A stretch of DNA of 64,000 nucleotides from Trogon surrucura (lineage: Eukaryota; Chordata; Aves; Trogoniformes; Trogonidae), in assembly GCA_020746105.1 (NCBI GenBank), contig CM036618.1, positions 109,690,622 to 109,754,621 on the forward strand, given 5' to 3'. Positions 14,395 through 27,471 of the stretch are shown in pieces (the stretch's first letter is position 1; every line of letters begins with the position of its first letter). The notes below the pieces were generated by a model. It saw nothing but the letters and a program-made list of their open reading frames with translations. It made no database searches and was not told the origin of the DNA. Both the position numbers and the translations under genes were made by a program.

Positions 14395-16155
14395 GGCTTT
14401 GACCCTGATGACCTCTTTGGATCTAAAAAGTTGTTAGAAGCAAACAACTTTTGATCACCATCAGTTTTTGTCTGAGTTAAAACGTATGACTTAAAGTTAG
14501 GAACATAAGACTGGGAACAATCACTAGGATTGCAAGAGCTGGGGCATTAGTTTGTGCCTTTCTGGTCTCTCCACTGTAATGGAATTTTTTTTTTCCATCT
14601 CTTCAAATGAACTGAAGTTCACTAGTCTTACCCATTTCTACACAGATTGCTTATTTCTCAGGCTATGTCCCGTCTTTAATCTGCTGTGTTCACCTTGTCC
14701 CCATTCTTTTTTCTTTTTCTTTCTCATGGGTCCCTGTCTCCATCCCACCATTTCCCAGAAAATGATGATGTTGAAATTCACTATAAAAACTCTTTTTGGT
14801 ATAGTGTTTTTCACCTCAGGCATTTTTAGATGGGGTTTCTGATTCACGCTTTCAAGTTTCAGTTATATTTCTGATAGTAACAGATATTTCTGAGAAGGTT
14901 GTAAGTACAGGATTATTCATAAAGATTATCTTGGGAAAAGAACAACAACTGAGGTGTCCTCTGGCCTGTAATTTGTGCACCTCTTTTCCATTGCAGAAAG
15001 ATCACTCTACTTTTTTTTTCCAGTGGCTTTCTTCCTGAAATATTTCGTGGATTGCCTGGTGCCCTTTAGAGAATGCTAAATAGCGCACAGAGTGTTTCTT
15101 TGCTCTTGACTCATGGCTGCACCCTGACATCCCAAGGGCTGAAGGAAAACAATACAAGGCTGAGACAGAAGTTTACACAGAGAAAGAGTCAGCCCATGCT
15201 GCCCTTCTAGTATTTAAATACTCTGTTTTGTTTGCCTAGCGCTAGGCTGTTGTTTTCATCCAGAAGCGTTCACAGAGCACCTGTTTTTCCATGTCGTGTG
15301 AACCACAAACTACAGCCACAGTGAGAATGTGGTCACAGTCTTGGCTGCCTCCAGGGCATCATGTCTGAGGCACTTAGTGCTGTTTCATGTATTTTGGCCG
15401 TCTTGCTTTGCCTGTACTCGGCCTGATTCATTGCTTGCCAGTGCTGTGCTTCTCCAGCTGTCACTCTGTCCTTCTCCTTGGCTCCTGCTCTTTGACTCAG
15501 TTGCAAGCAGATGAACTTTCGGGCCTGGATGTGATCTGCCCATGTTCTCCTTGTTCACAGAGATGTGTATATACTTCAGTTTTTTGAATGTTGCCCTTTG
15601 CTAGCATAAAGTAACAAGAAGAAGTAACCTTTTCTCCTTTCTTCTCCTTCTGTTAATAGAGAACAGTGACCGGAAAAACAAAGTACAAGGTGAACCAAAC
15701 ACAGAGCAGATAGTGTCTGGAGGGTTTCCCTCCAGGGAGCAGCTGGTGGACACTTACAAACTTTTGCACATTTATTAGGAATATGGTTCTTTTCCTTTGA
15801 AATTCATTTTGGAGAGGACTGGGGTTTGAAACATTTGACAGAAGCTTCATTAATAAATCTTGATGCTCTTCTAGCTTTTTGCATTTTCAGGACCTGCAAC
15901 AGGAGCAAAGCACAGGTTACTTCTTCAATAAGCTGATAACGAAATACATTTTCTTATTCATGTATCCTGTTTGAGTGCAAGTTAGGTGGATGCAACTGAA
16001 GCTCTGAGTCTGTGCCTTAAAAGGAAAAATGAAGAGGTGGCTACTATAGAGCCTCTGGTACTACTGGTCCGAAAGCACCAGTAATTCAGCATGCTTTGTT
16101 AAGGAAAACAGCAGTGAAGACAGACATCTTAAGCCAGTGGAGCATCTTCTACCTG

Positions 16156-16328
16156 CACAGAATCACAGAGTGGTTGAGGTTGAAATCATGTAGTCTCATC
16201 CCCTGCTCAAGGCAGAGACGAAGAGGGTATTTGTACATATTGATGAGATGCTTGCCTAAGCCTTCTCCTCCTCCAGGCTAAACAATCCCAACTCCCAGCC
16301 TCTCCTTGTCTGTCGGTTGCTCCAGTCC
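16156..16328 (-). mobile_element. Old CR1 LINE fragment
   Basis: This begins with the antisense tail CACAGAATCACAGA and GGTTGAGGTTG, then shows degraded CR1 body: CTCCAGGCTAAACAATCCCAACTC, CAGCCTCTCCTTGTC and TTGCTCCAGTCC. Part of the usual body is missing between tail and middle, so the copy is decayed or internally deleted. Confidence 0.8.
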
Positions 16329-17233
16329 ATACTGCCATTATCCTAGCTATTGATTTAACATCTACTTATCAAAGTATCTGGAAACTATTCCTCTGCATGT
16401 GGCATTTGGGTTGAGAAATCGTTCTTCTCCTGGCAGAATTCATGTATGAGTTAACTGAAGTGGGATGTTTATGGAGACAGAGTTCAGGGCCTCTAACAGA
16501 AAAGGGCCCCTGTTCATCCACCCTAGAAAGCGTGTCGCTGCTCAGACAGGTCGCCGCATCCGCTGCTTGACCTCAGGCTGCAATTTCTGTGAGCCTTTAG
16601 CAGAGTCTTGTGGTGGACTCCTGTGTGTTGCCTCTCTGCTTCCCTGCTTTTGTAGTAAGTGGACATCACGAAGCTTTATTTAGCGCTATGTTGAGGACTT
16701 CAGAGTGCCTTTCCCTGGCACTTCACGTTCAAGCACAGAGGATTACATTATGTTACAGTGCTCTTTTAAAACGCTGACACGTCTTGTTCCAGAAGTAACT
16801 ACGTTATGCTGGTGTATCTGTATGGTCAGAAGAATAAAAGTGACTTTTGGTTTAGTCAGAGTTTAGTAAAATTGAATTTGGTTTGTTTGTCCACTCGTTT
16901 GTGTGTGGTTGAACAGAAATTCCCTCAAGGGAGAAATCTCTGTGTGCTTTTGAGCCAAGTCCATTATTTTCTGTATAATCGCTGCTGCATGAGAACTTAG
17001 ATGTCTGACTAACAAAAGTTCTAAGGCAAAATCTTAAATTTACATTGTTCGCATCAGCAGGCATGAAATGTAATAGATAGATTCACCATTTTTCTTGTTG
17101 CAATGGAGTGATGATTTATATGGAACATTACCTGCTTGGAAATGAACTTCTTCAACCTGCAAAACACTTCAGGACGTAAACTTGTCCCTGTGAACATGGG
17201 AGGGGGAAAGAGAAAGTGCCCAAACCTTTTAAA

Positions 17234-17289
17234 CCTTTTTCTTTTTTGTTTTTTTATTCTTTTTTTTTTTTTAATCTTTTTTTTTTTTT
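17234..17289. repeat. T-rich low-complexity tract
   Basis: Near-continuous T with occasional C, G and A interruptions, ending at TAATAG. Likely prone to length variation. Confidence 0.9.
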
Positions 17290-19563
17290 AATAGAACTTG
17301 CAAAACATATAAACAGCAGGATGGGAATGCTGGAGTTGCTTGCACTTGGCATACTCTGAAAGGGGTTTCTTCACATCTGCAAAGCAAAAACAAAAATCTG
17401 GAAAGCTGAAACAGAAAATGACCAACTGCAACCAAAGCATTCACTGCCTGTTTGCTCTGAATGTGCAATTGGCCTTGGTCTTTTAATTATAATCCACAGA
17501 GATGGCTCTGTTCCCTCCCCACCCTTGGGCTTCCATGAGTACTGAGTGCTTAGGGCTTGGGCCACTAATGCTGTAATTGAAACAGCTGCTCTGCTCTCTA
17601 AGTACTTTATTCATTCACCTTCGAAAATGTTGATGGTTCTCTGACATGTTCTGGGCCTTTTCTGTAGATGTGGATCTCAAACACAACCACTTACTAGACA
17701 GAACTAATGAAGAGAATTTTCTACGGCTTTTAGTGTGTTGTCTCAGTTTTTAAAAGGAGAAGAAAAGGGAGGGGGTGCAGGAAAGGCTGCTCTTAGGCCA
17801 TAGTGCTCTTTGGACTAAATTCACTTTACTGACAAGACCAGACGGCCTAATTCTTTATTATTCTCAATGACTTAAACTACAAGTGAATGTAAAATAGTAC
17901 TAGGCCAAAAGGTCACTATTTTTACATTCTACACTGATTTTCACAGCAAAGAGCCTCTTGGAATTGTGCTGTAAATGAGCAGAGCGCTGAGAGGAGTCCA
18001 CGCTAATTTCTGAATGCCCCAGGGCAGCAGTTGCTCTACAGGCCCCTCTCCTCCCCATTTCTCTCTTGCCTTGGAACTGCAGTGAAAGGGCTAAATTGCT
18101 GCTGCAGTCCTTGTTAAAGCCTGAAAACTTCAGGCAGACAGAAAAAGCTCCAGTATACCCATAGCCTTTCTCAATATACCTTCCTTTGCCCATGTTTTTT
18201 TTCCTTACTCTTGTATTCAGCCCATTCCTGAATTACTCCCTGGAAAAAAAGGAGTTTATCATTGCATCAGATGAATACATTTAATCAGCAGAAAGTGTGG
18301 GCTAATGGCAAAGCCGGGATGCGGCTGGCAGTGGCTAATATGGATGTGTTCAGTAGGGCTGTGGCAGAGATGGAGTTACTGACTACACACAGAGCAGTCA
18401 CTTGACCGCAGCGATAGAGCTTTGGCCTAACGGCGTCTTCCTTCCAGCCCGTTGCTCAGCTCAGCATATCCTACAGACTCAGCTTTAACCTCCTTGTGAC
18501 TAGAGCTCCGTATATCCTCATGCAGTTTACCCATGCGAAAAGGGTTGTGCAGGAGCATTTGAACTCTTAATTACCCAGGAGCTGGTTCACCCAAGAACAA
18601 GCTGTAACTACATCAAACCTTTGAGCTAGGCAGAGGCGAGGGCCGCTGTGGTCCATAGGCCACTTTTTATTCAACAGTATTGATTGTTCTTGGCAGATAT
18701 GGAGCCTGAGAGCTTTGTGGTTATGTTTGTTAGGGAAAATCAGAGGTCATTGTGAGACTTTGAGAGTCAATAAATCTGAATTTTGATGAAAAAGGCAAAA
18801 TCCTACTCTGAAGCAAGTTCTCAGGCAGCCCGTATGGGATGACAGGGAGGGAGGAAAGAAAGGGCTAGAAATTTTACTGTGTCTTTCCCATCAGCCTGCA
18901 GCACATGGATTACGGTTGTGTTCTGTTCAGGGGAGGAGGACCAGTAAGGAAATGGCCCTAGAAAATAGTATGTAGAAAAATCCTCTTGAAGTGACACTAA
19001 GCAGCTGATTAATGTCAGGAAATGCATTCTTGGTGTTGCTACCCTGTTTATGGTGCCCGTAGGTGAGCTGGCAGTATGTACCCCTGCTCGGATACTTTGC
19101 ATACCTACAACCTTTGCTGCCTGAAGTGCTCAAAGGTTGTTGCAGCTTCATGGAGCAAAACTCATCCCCATTCCAAGTTTGATTTATATATTCAAAATAG
19201 GATTGAAGTCATACCCTAGGAATGGTACCTGGATTAATGCAGCCTTTTTCACTGAGCTGGGTATTAACTTAATTGAGCTTTACAGTATCCTCAAACACTG
19301 ACTGTACCTCTTTATACTTAAGTTTACAGAAATGTCACACTGTGGTATCGTAGCAGGGACCGTTTGCCCCATTTCTCCATTGTGAGGGAATTGTGGAATA
19401 GTTTTCTTTCCTGTCTTTGCCTAATACATGTGAGATCACAAGCAAGACTTGCTCCTTTGAGGGCAAGCTCATGTTTCTGAGCTTTCCAGGATGCTGCAGT
19501 GCTTCCCAGAAAGGCAAGAGCTATCCCAGCAAATGTTATTGAATTTCAGTTACTGATGTTATT

Positions 19564-19595
19564 AAAAAAAAACACAACAGGAAAAAAAAAAAAAA
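19564..19595. repeat. A-rich tract
   Basis: Two poly-A runs separated by CACAACAGG. Confidence 0.9.
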
Positions 19596-20490
19596 GACTA
19601 CTTGAATTTGAAAAACAAGTTAATGTGATCCCAAGATGAACATTATTGGCAGGGCTGTCGTGTTTTGGGAACGCATGAAAAGGCCTAGGCATTTTTTTGA
19701 TAGTAAACACTAGAGACAGTCATTGTATTTTCATGCTGTTTTAAAATCATTGTTCAAAAGGACCTTCAATTTCATTGGCAATATTAACCCAAGGAAATGA
19801 GCTTCTTGGTTTAGGTACCTTTTTATTTGACTGTGAGGAGCCAGTAAATTATACTAGAACATCTTGTGGAGTTTGTTTTTTATGCATGTTCCTTGTCAAG
19901 GCTTTTCTTATTTATGCTCAAAGGAAATGTGCATGCCAAATGTTGAGACTAATAGGCAAATATGTGCCAAGTTAAATAAAACATCTCTGTGCTCCACATT
20001 CTGGGGGGTTGAGATCCAAGACAGTGGCTTAAACTTGTATTTCCAGGCAGTGGCAGATGTGGTTGGATACTCTGGGCTTCCTTTCTGGATGTTCAGCATG
20101 GCCTGCTACGATTCTTTCTCAGAAATTTCCAATACTAAACAAGGGAGATGATATCAGTAGGACAGAAGCAGGCTTAACATGTGGCAAAACGTCAACTTGA
20201 CTTGTAGGCACCATTTCTTCTATTTGGACCTGCACAGCAGGTGTTATTCTCACGTATATTCCAAATGCAGTAAGATAGCGAGGACATTGTTATCAACTAC
20301 GATATCATTGCTGTGACTGCTGGCATGTTGAAAGCTCTCACCTCACTTTCATGGGGTTTGTCTCTGTTTAAAGTTGGCATTTTAGTTGTTAAGTGATATG
20401 ATCTGACTTGTGATGTGCCATGTGCTGTGATGAGTGGATGCTGGCCTCCCAGCGTCCCAGGTTCCCATTTCTTTGAGTACACTGACCAGA

Positions 20491-20517
20491 TGCCCCCACC
20501 CCCCCTTTTTTTTTTTT
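20491..20517. repeat. C-run followed by T-run
   Basis: TGCCCCCACCCCCCC followed directly by 12 T: a pure pyrimidine stretch apart from single G and A bases. Confidence 0.9.
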
Positions 20518-22019
20518 AAGATCTTTCTCTATTCAGAGTTGAGTCACACAATTCAAAGGCCCCCTTCCCTAGCAGGATAACTATTAAAATATCCACTAGA
20601 TAAACAATGATGGACACAACCTTTCTGCATTCCAAGCCTCAACTTTTCCCATTCAGGTCCTACCTAATGAGCTGATTCTTTCAAAAGTCTATCTGAAGGA
20701 AGCAAATTAAATTGGAAAAGGAAATTGTTCATCAGGAGATACATCTTTCATGTTCATCTCTACAGTTTCCTTTCATGCCATGCCTGACATTGCTTATGTA
20801 TGACATCTTCTGTATCGTACAGTGTTGTAGGAGACATTTAATTTCTATATATTTTGCACCATGATTTATTTTTATTTACTTACCAATTTTGCTCTGCATT
20901 TGACACACCTTATGACAGATGCAAACATATGCCTGCCTCTCTCTTGCAGCCAAACACTCTGAATAGCTGAAGTTACAAGAAAGGTGGCGTTTGCTGAGGA
21001 TTATCTGCCAACCTTTTTGGTTTCTGGGTATCTCTGAAATTCAGTCAAGCCTTTTTCTTCTAACCAGTTTTTTAAGGGGGTTGACCTGATAAATGGATTT
21101 TAGGAGCCTCATACAGGAAGTTAGAGACTCTCTTGTAGTAGGCTGGAATGCCTAGAGATGTTCTGTAAATCCTTTTGAATCATATGAACCAAATAGTCCA
21201 TCATCTATTTCTTAATCTTTCTTTAGATAAACTGATACCTTATTTTGAAGTCTAGGTTATTAAAGCTGCTGGATGATTGCAACATATCCCTAAAGCATAG
21301 AGAGTTAAGCACAGCTGTTCTCTTGAGTAAAACTTTCCCTCTCATCCACTCTTTTAGTCTTTGAACCTAAAATCTTTCATGGCTTTTATTCCATCATATA
21401 AATGATCAGCAGACACAATACTCATACTCCCCTTTAGCTGTGTCATGAAAAGCCGTTGCTGAGTGGTGAGCTAAAAATCCTTGTTTAATTCATCTCACAG
21501 AAATGACTGTTGAGAACTCGGTTCTTTTAGAATACATTGCTACTTCTCTTCTCTTTGAAAAGACAACCTGTCTTTATGAAGCTTTGACTGTAATTAAGAT
21601 TAGATTATTCTTCTAATATTTTAAGAAAAAAAGACAACTACTCTTTGGTACACCTAAGCGGTGCTATACATTGGGTTGAAAAGATGGAATTTCCTTCTGA
21701 TCCTCAAAGACAATTAAGTTACTCCCTGAAGCATGAAATTTAATTACCCTCATCAGAAACAGCATGGTGCAGTGGATTGGGACATAGCAAGAAGAACCAG
21801 AAATTTTTATCTCTGATCCTAGTTCTGCTGTCTAGCTATTGACTGAATGAGTCATATAACTTTCCTGTGCCTCCTTCTTACCCACCTGAAAAATGAGACA
21901 TTTGATTTCTTTTCTAAGGAGCTGTGAGGTCTGTATAAGCATCTAAAGATATAAAGGTTTGTATGAATGCTAAATGTTTCTGGGATTGCCTTGTCTTACA
22001 TGCTGCCAGCAGTTACTGC

Positions 22020-22150
22020 AATTTGGTTTCATACAGTGAAATCTCATTTTTTGGCAGTGTTAGTTTCATTAAAGGAAATGTAATCAAGCTCATATGCAAA
22101 TAGGGAGAGGACTGAGGGAGGAGGTGACACTGAAGAGCCATTGTGCATCA
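22020..22150. promoter_or_regulatory. Candidate conserved noncoding block with octamer motif
   Basis: This contains an exact POU/octamer site ATGCAAAT (22094-22101) beside TTTCATTAAAGG and GTAATCAAGC, in a stretch free of repeats. One exact octamer is expected about once or twice per 64 kb counting both strands, so the call rests mainly on how the motifs cluster. Whether it is conserved cannot be judged from this sequence. Confidence 0.2.
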
Positions 22151-24742
22151 GAAAAGTTAGCTGAGCTGTTGCTCCTTTCAGTCAGTTTTGATGCTGCCTC
22201 TTGAATAGAGTTACTAATTGTAAAATCCCAGGAGTGCCTCCAACCATGTACTTCTCAAAAGATGGAAGAAAGTTCCACCTTGCTTGGTTGAACTGGAGCA
22301 CAGAAAGGAAAGTTCAGGGCCAGATGAACATACTCCTCTAGGCAAGTTGTTTAGCCCTACTGTATTTGTAATTGCAGTAGTCTTACCGGAGTGATTAGTC
22401 ATGTCATATCAGTGGGGAGCTCCCACGAAAAACTCAGAGCTCTTTAATGGATGTGATGAAGTGGCTAATTAAAATAATTTGTTCTGTCATTGAGAGTAAC
22501 AGCAACACTTTCTCGTGTCTCAGCCCCACTTGGGCAACAGAGCTTTTGAGCAGATGAGTTTCTTAGTACACTCGTAGCATTCGATTTGCATTCCAGAATG
22601 GTCAGTAACTGAAGTCGTCCAGTAACAATCTGGGTTACTTTTTCCACGGGTGTTTTAAAAAGGAAAACTGAACTAATAATAACCCTGCCATTTAGTGGGT
22701 TATGTTCCTGTGCAAAGGTGCCAGATCACTCCGTTGGAAAGACGTTGGAAACCATATACTATCGTTTCATTGTCAGTCTTTTGAATTGCTCTGCAGTTCC
22801 TCTGTTCTTTCTTCCAGGGCCTCTGTCTGTGTTAAATTCTGTTAAAAGAATCTCATTTGTAGTCACAAGAATTAGATTTAATGGTGAAGCTGCAGTTCCA
22901 GTTGCCTAATTCAATTCTTTACAGCACTCAAATGTAAGTCTTCAAATTTTCAGGGCAAGGAATTTAACCAGGTTAGTAAAGCACAACCTTTGTACAGGCA
23001 ATTTTTCTAAGGGACACCCAGGAAAGAGGGAAAAAAAAAAGGTAAAAAAAAAAGAAACATTTTTAACTCTGTGGAAGTTAACAGGAAAATATATTTTTCT
23101 GTAGGTTTTGTCATCTTCCATTTTAATAAATTTTCTCATGTAGAGCAGTTGTGTTGTGATCTTGTAGCATACTCTAAATATAGGAGGAGATTCTACTACC
23201 ACTGAAACTCTGGTGGCTTAACTGCAAACTTCCATTGTTATCCAAGAATAATATAAAATTATCCTTTATAGGCTATTCATGTCTCACTGAAACCTAAAGC
23301 AATTTCTGCCATATTGCAATATCTCCCTGGCTGTACAATTCTCAGCAGAGTACCTTTACAAAGGAGCCCAGCGTTGCCCTCCTTTCAGCATTACAGGGTT
23401 AGCTTCCTTCCCAGCACAGGTGAGGCAGTATCGTTGCAGTCTGGAGCCAAAATCTTGTTGGTCTCCTGTTCTAGGCAAGGTAATCACACGCTGTGCCTGA
23501 CTCATTGGTCAAACCTAGCAGATGTACAGAGCATTTTCTTGGAAGAGGTGGGTGGGGAGGATGTTATTAGTTTTATCTTAAAAGCATTAAAAGAGTTAAA
23601 GGAAATAAAATTATTACAATTTTTTAATCTTTTTTTTATGGTACAACTTTTGTAAAGCCATCATCTAAAGGCATTTTTGAGCATTCTTGGAACTAGTCAC
23701 AAGGATGTTAAAGGTCTGATCCAATGACACTAATAAAGGTCTTAACTGTATTTAACCTATCACTAACAGTTACATGTTGCTTATGCAAAAGGCCACAGAA
23801 AAGGGTAGAAAGACAACTGGCATTAAATCAATACAAAAATATGTGCACCATTTTTTTTTCTCTTATTAAGTAGAATGATTCGTGAGCAGAAGAGTTTATG
23901 TTGCAAACTTTCTGCATTGCACATCACGAGTTTATCTTCCTTAATGATAAATAATCTCTTGCATTAATATACACTAACTTCATTTGTTACCATTTTTGAA
24001 AGTAAATCCTTTGAGAGACTATATCCATGTGCACCTGATTCAGGCCCTGATGACTCTTAAGTAATGTTAAGATCAGTAAACTGAAATTAATTTAAAGTTG
24101 ATAATTAAAACTACTTATAAGGCTGTGTATTGTAACAGCTGGATTAATGTGAAAAAAATTTACACGGCCTCCTAAGGGTCATCTTATTTTTTCCTCCCTC
24201 TGCCTCATAGAGCTTTTTCTTGAAAGTATTTTTTAATTTTCTATTTGCTGCAGCCTGAAAAGGTCTGGTTTGATTCTTCCTTTGTACAATGCCTATTAGT
24301 TGCTGAAGCAAAAGGGAGTCTGGTGTAGTAAGCAGGCAAGATTAAAACTTGTTATAAACTCTTGTATAATCAAGCAGTGACATGCAGGATGGAAAAAGTT
24401 ATATTCTTTCACCAATTCATCTAGTAAAGAGGAAAAATTCTCTTTTAGACTCTTCCTGATGATTTTTAATTCTGCCTTTAACAACGTTTCGTTCTCAAAA
24501 ATCAGCTTTGAATTTTTTCACTACCTTTACCACGCCGCAGGTGGATTTTGATCTGAAATACTTTGATGCAGCTGCTATTATTGCTATTTAATTTTGTAAT
24601 TCCCACAAGTTTACTGAACCTTTTTACCAGAGAGATAAAACGAAGTCCTTGCATTTTTTCTCCCAGGTGTACCATGACAAGTGTTGGTAACAATAGGAGT
24701 ATTTTAGATGGGAGAGAGCCTGTACCTGGAGAAATAAAATCA

Positions 24743-24930
24743 TAGATCATAGAATCATAGAATGGCCCAGGCTGGAAGGAACCTTAGAGATCATCTAATC
24801 CAACCTCCCTGTCACGGGCAGGGACGCCTCTCAACTAGATCAGGCAACACATGGGGACCCAACGGGGATCGAACCCGCGACCTTGGTGTTATCAGCACCA
24901 CGCTCTAACTGAGTGAGCTAACCAGCCCCC
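24743..24930 (-). mobile_element. Full-length tRNA-Ile/CR1 chimeric SINE
   Basis: Read on the minus strand, the element starts GGCTGGTTAGCTCACTCAG and continues GAGCGTGGTGCTGATAAC with a GGTTCGATCC B box. This is a tRNA-Ile head with anticodon GAT. The following roughly 100 bases (GCCTGATCTAGT, GTCCCTGCCC, GATGATCTCTAAGGT, CTTCCAGCC) match the 3' end of the CR1 at 51739-51951 and end in ATTCTATG repeats. An 8-bp direct repeat TAAAATCA flanks it (24735-24742 and 24931-24938), a likely target-site duplication. The name TguSINE1-like is from memory. It is not a working tRNA gene because the acceptor stem cannot pair. Confidence 0.9.
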
Positions 24931-25030
24931 TAAAATCACACTGTAACTCGACTTAGGTATGAAGAGTCTCTTAAATTCCACGTTTTCTTCTGTTGCAAGT
25001 GGAGATGAGAGAGCAGAACATGTCTTGAAT

Positions 25031-25700
25031 TCACAGAATCACACAGAATCACAGAATGTTAGAGGTTGGAAGGGACCTTAAAGATCATCTAGTCCAACCC
25101 CCCTGCCAGAGCAGGATCACCTACACTAGAGCGCACAGGAACGCATCCAGGCGGGTTTTGAATGTCTCAAGAGAAGGAGATTCCACAACCTCCCTGGGCA
25201 GCCTGTGCCAGGGCTCGGTCACCCTTACAGTAAAAAAGTTTTTCCTCATATTTTTCTGGAACCTCCTGTGTTCCAGCTTCCAGCCATTGCCCCTTGTCCT
25301 GTCAGTGGACGCCGCTGAAAAGAGCCTGGCTCCATCCTCCTGACATTCCCCCTTGACATATTTATAAACATTGATGAGGTCACCCCTCAGCCTCCTCTTC
25401 TCCAAGCTAAAGAGATCCAGCTCCTTCAGCCTTTCCTCATAAGGGAGATGCTCCACTCCCTTCACCATCTTTGTGGCTCTACACTGGACTCTCTCAAGCA
25501 GCTCCCTGTCCTTCTTGAACTGAGGGGCCCAGAACTGGACACAATATTCCAGATGCGGCCTCACCAGGGCAGAGTAGAGGGGCAGGAGGACCTCTCTTGA
25601 CCTACTTGCTACTCCCCTTCTAATACACCCCAGGATGCCATTGGCCTTCTTGGCCACGAGGGCACATTGCTGGCTCATGGTCATCCTGCTGTCCACTAGA
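25031..25700 (-). mobile_element. Young 5'-truncated CR1 LINE (ORF2 C-terminal part)
   Basis: On the minus strand this encodes about 190 uninterrupted codons of the C-terminal region of the CR1 ORF2 reverse transcriptase protein ([64 protein letters not shown]). It then has the 3' UTR and a short GATTCTGTG tail at 25031-25050. The 5' end is cut at the Asp of DSRM. The catalytic part of the enzyme and ORF1 are absent, so it cannot move by itself. The unbroken frame and near identity to the copy at 52690-53410 (about ten residue differences) argue for recent insertion. Confidence 0.95.
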
Positions 25701-26340
25701 AGGAGAGGGGATAGTTTGAAGCTCTTGTCTTCCCTCAACGTCCTCTTAATGTTGGGAGCACAAAAGCTGAATCGTGAGCCAGGAAAGGGCCATGCAGCTC
25801 TTCATTTCCCACACCACAGTTTGAGTGCATTTAGCCCTTAGTGTATATATGAGGCAATAGGGTTTAAGGATCAATTCTTTGGGTTTTTTTGATAATTTCT
25901 TCCATGTTCTTCTCGCATGTTGAAGACCTCTGCTTTCAAATTGGTCTCCAAATGTGTGAAAGCAGTGGCTTTATTAGAGCCAGGCTGGGATAGTGTTCTG
26001 GGTGAAACTTAATTTACGTCTAGGGGCTGGTGCAAACCAGCAGGGCACTCTACCGAAGACAGAGGTGGCAACACAGGTGCCAGGCTGGCTGATGGCATCG
26101 AAAAGAATTCTGCCTTTCAGATGTAGTCAGAATTGTCACAAAGGTGGTTGTTGTACACAGGATGTCAAGACCCAAAGCTTGCTGGATTCAGGCATTTTGA
26201 AACGTCTCTTTAGCAGGATGAAAGAGCACCCAGTGAGTATGTCTGTGTTAATTGGATTCAGAATTGTTTACCTGTGAAGACAGACAAATGCAGGATGCAC
26301 GTGTTCTGGCTTGAGATTTTACTTGGGAGTTCTAGCCCTT

Positions 26341-26360
26341 ATTTATTTATTTATTTATTT
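26341..26360. repeat. (ATTT)5 microsatellite
   Basis: Five perfect ATTT units, a short tetranucleotide repeat of a kind that often varies in length. Confidence 0.95.
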
Positions 26361-27471
26361 TAATTCACTGCCTCTAAGAGAGCATCCTGACTTACACTTG
26401 CAATTAATCAGTGCTAACATTACCCAGAGGAGCATGCAAAATGCCATCTAAAGCGTTAGTGTATTGATTAGAATTAATCAGAAATGTGGTCCTCCTGAAG
26501 CTACACACCAAAGAGTGTTTAAACTATAAATACCTCTCAGAAATTAGGCTTCCATGAAAACTGGATTATGGCTTCTGAAACTGGGTAACTACATGTGAAA
26601 TAAAAGCAAGAGAGCAGAAGCTGGTACCTGGCAAACAGAGTCATGGATGGGAAGTTTATGAAAAGTTGGATTACAGAGAAGTACTTTAGCTTGTTCCAAA
26701 TCTAACATCTAGCCCTTGCACAGCTGGGCAAGATCAAAGGTGGATTCTGGAACGACTTCACATTAAGGAGTGTGCATGAGTATACAGAAGGTTGCTTGAA
26801 AATTCAGCCCTTGTACCAAGTTCAAGTTTTGTCAGCAGCATTTTCTGTTTCGGAGAAGCGTGATACAGCCTTCTAAGAGAAACTCTGGGTGTTGCCCAGG
26901 CTTTCCTTAAGCAACAAACTCCCTGTGGATAATATATCCAGGTCTGAACTTACCTCGAATCTGAGAAAAATGGATCTAGGGTTGTAAGCTACTCTGTCTT
27001 TGAAGACCACAGTGTTATTTGTTTCTGTCTAAATCTATGTATATTGCAGATTCTAGATATCTGAGCCAACTTCTTTCTTACTGTAACTTCAGTGAAGATC
27101 CTGTTGGGTGAATCTGCCCTGCCGTACCAAGACACGGAGCAGTGCCTAAGCAATGCAATATAGTGTGTTGCCTTACAGCATGTAGTATTAAATTAAGATG
27201 TTAAACTGTGATCATCTTTATTGCTTGAGGCAGGATCTGGAGGAATCATCATGGTTATTATGGCCAGTGTTATGGTAAAAATAGGTTTTGATGCTGAAGG
27301 CTGTGTGGAGATGATAACTGTGTTACACAGTCAACAGTACTTTTGTCTTTGTGGTTGTCAGCCTACCAGTCTGATTCATCGCCCTGTAGAGTGCTTGGAG
27401 GTTATGCAGAGGATAACAGGAGCAATTTGTTACCTGCTGTAATTTGCTTTTGGGACCTAAGTTTCAAAGAA

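Noticed and set aside
24855-24927. Possible functional tRNA-Ile (GAT) gene on the minus strand
   Set aside because: The D arm has extra bases and the 3' side (TGGGTCC) cannot pair with the 5' GGCTGGT acceptor strand. The sequence continues straight into a CR1-like body and tail, so it is a SINE head.
25121-25738. 205-codon minus-strand open frame
   Set aside because: It is the C-terminal part of CR1 ORF2 plus a few flanking codons, not a host gene. The catalytic core is missing.
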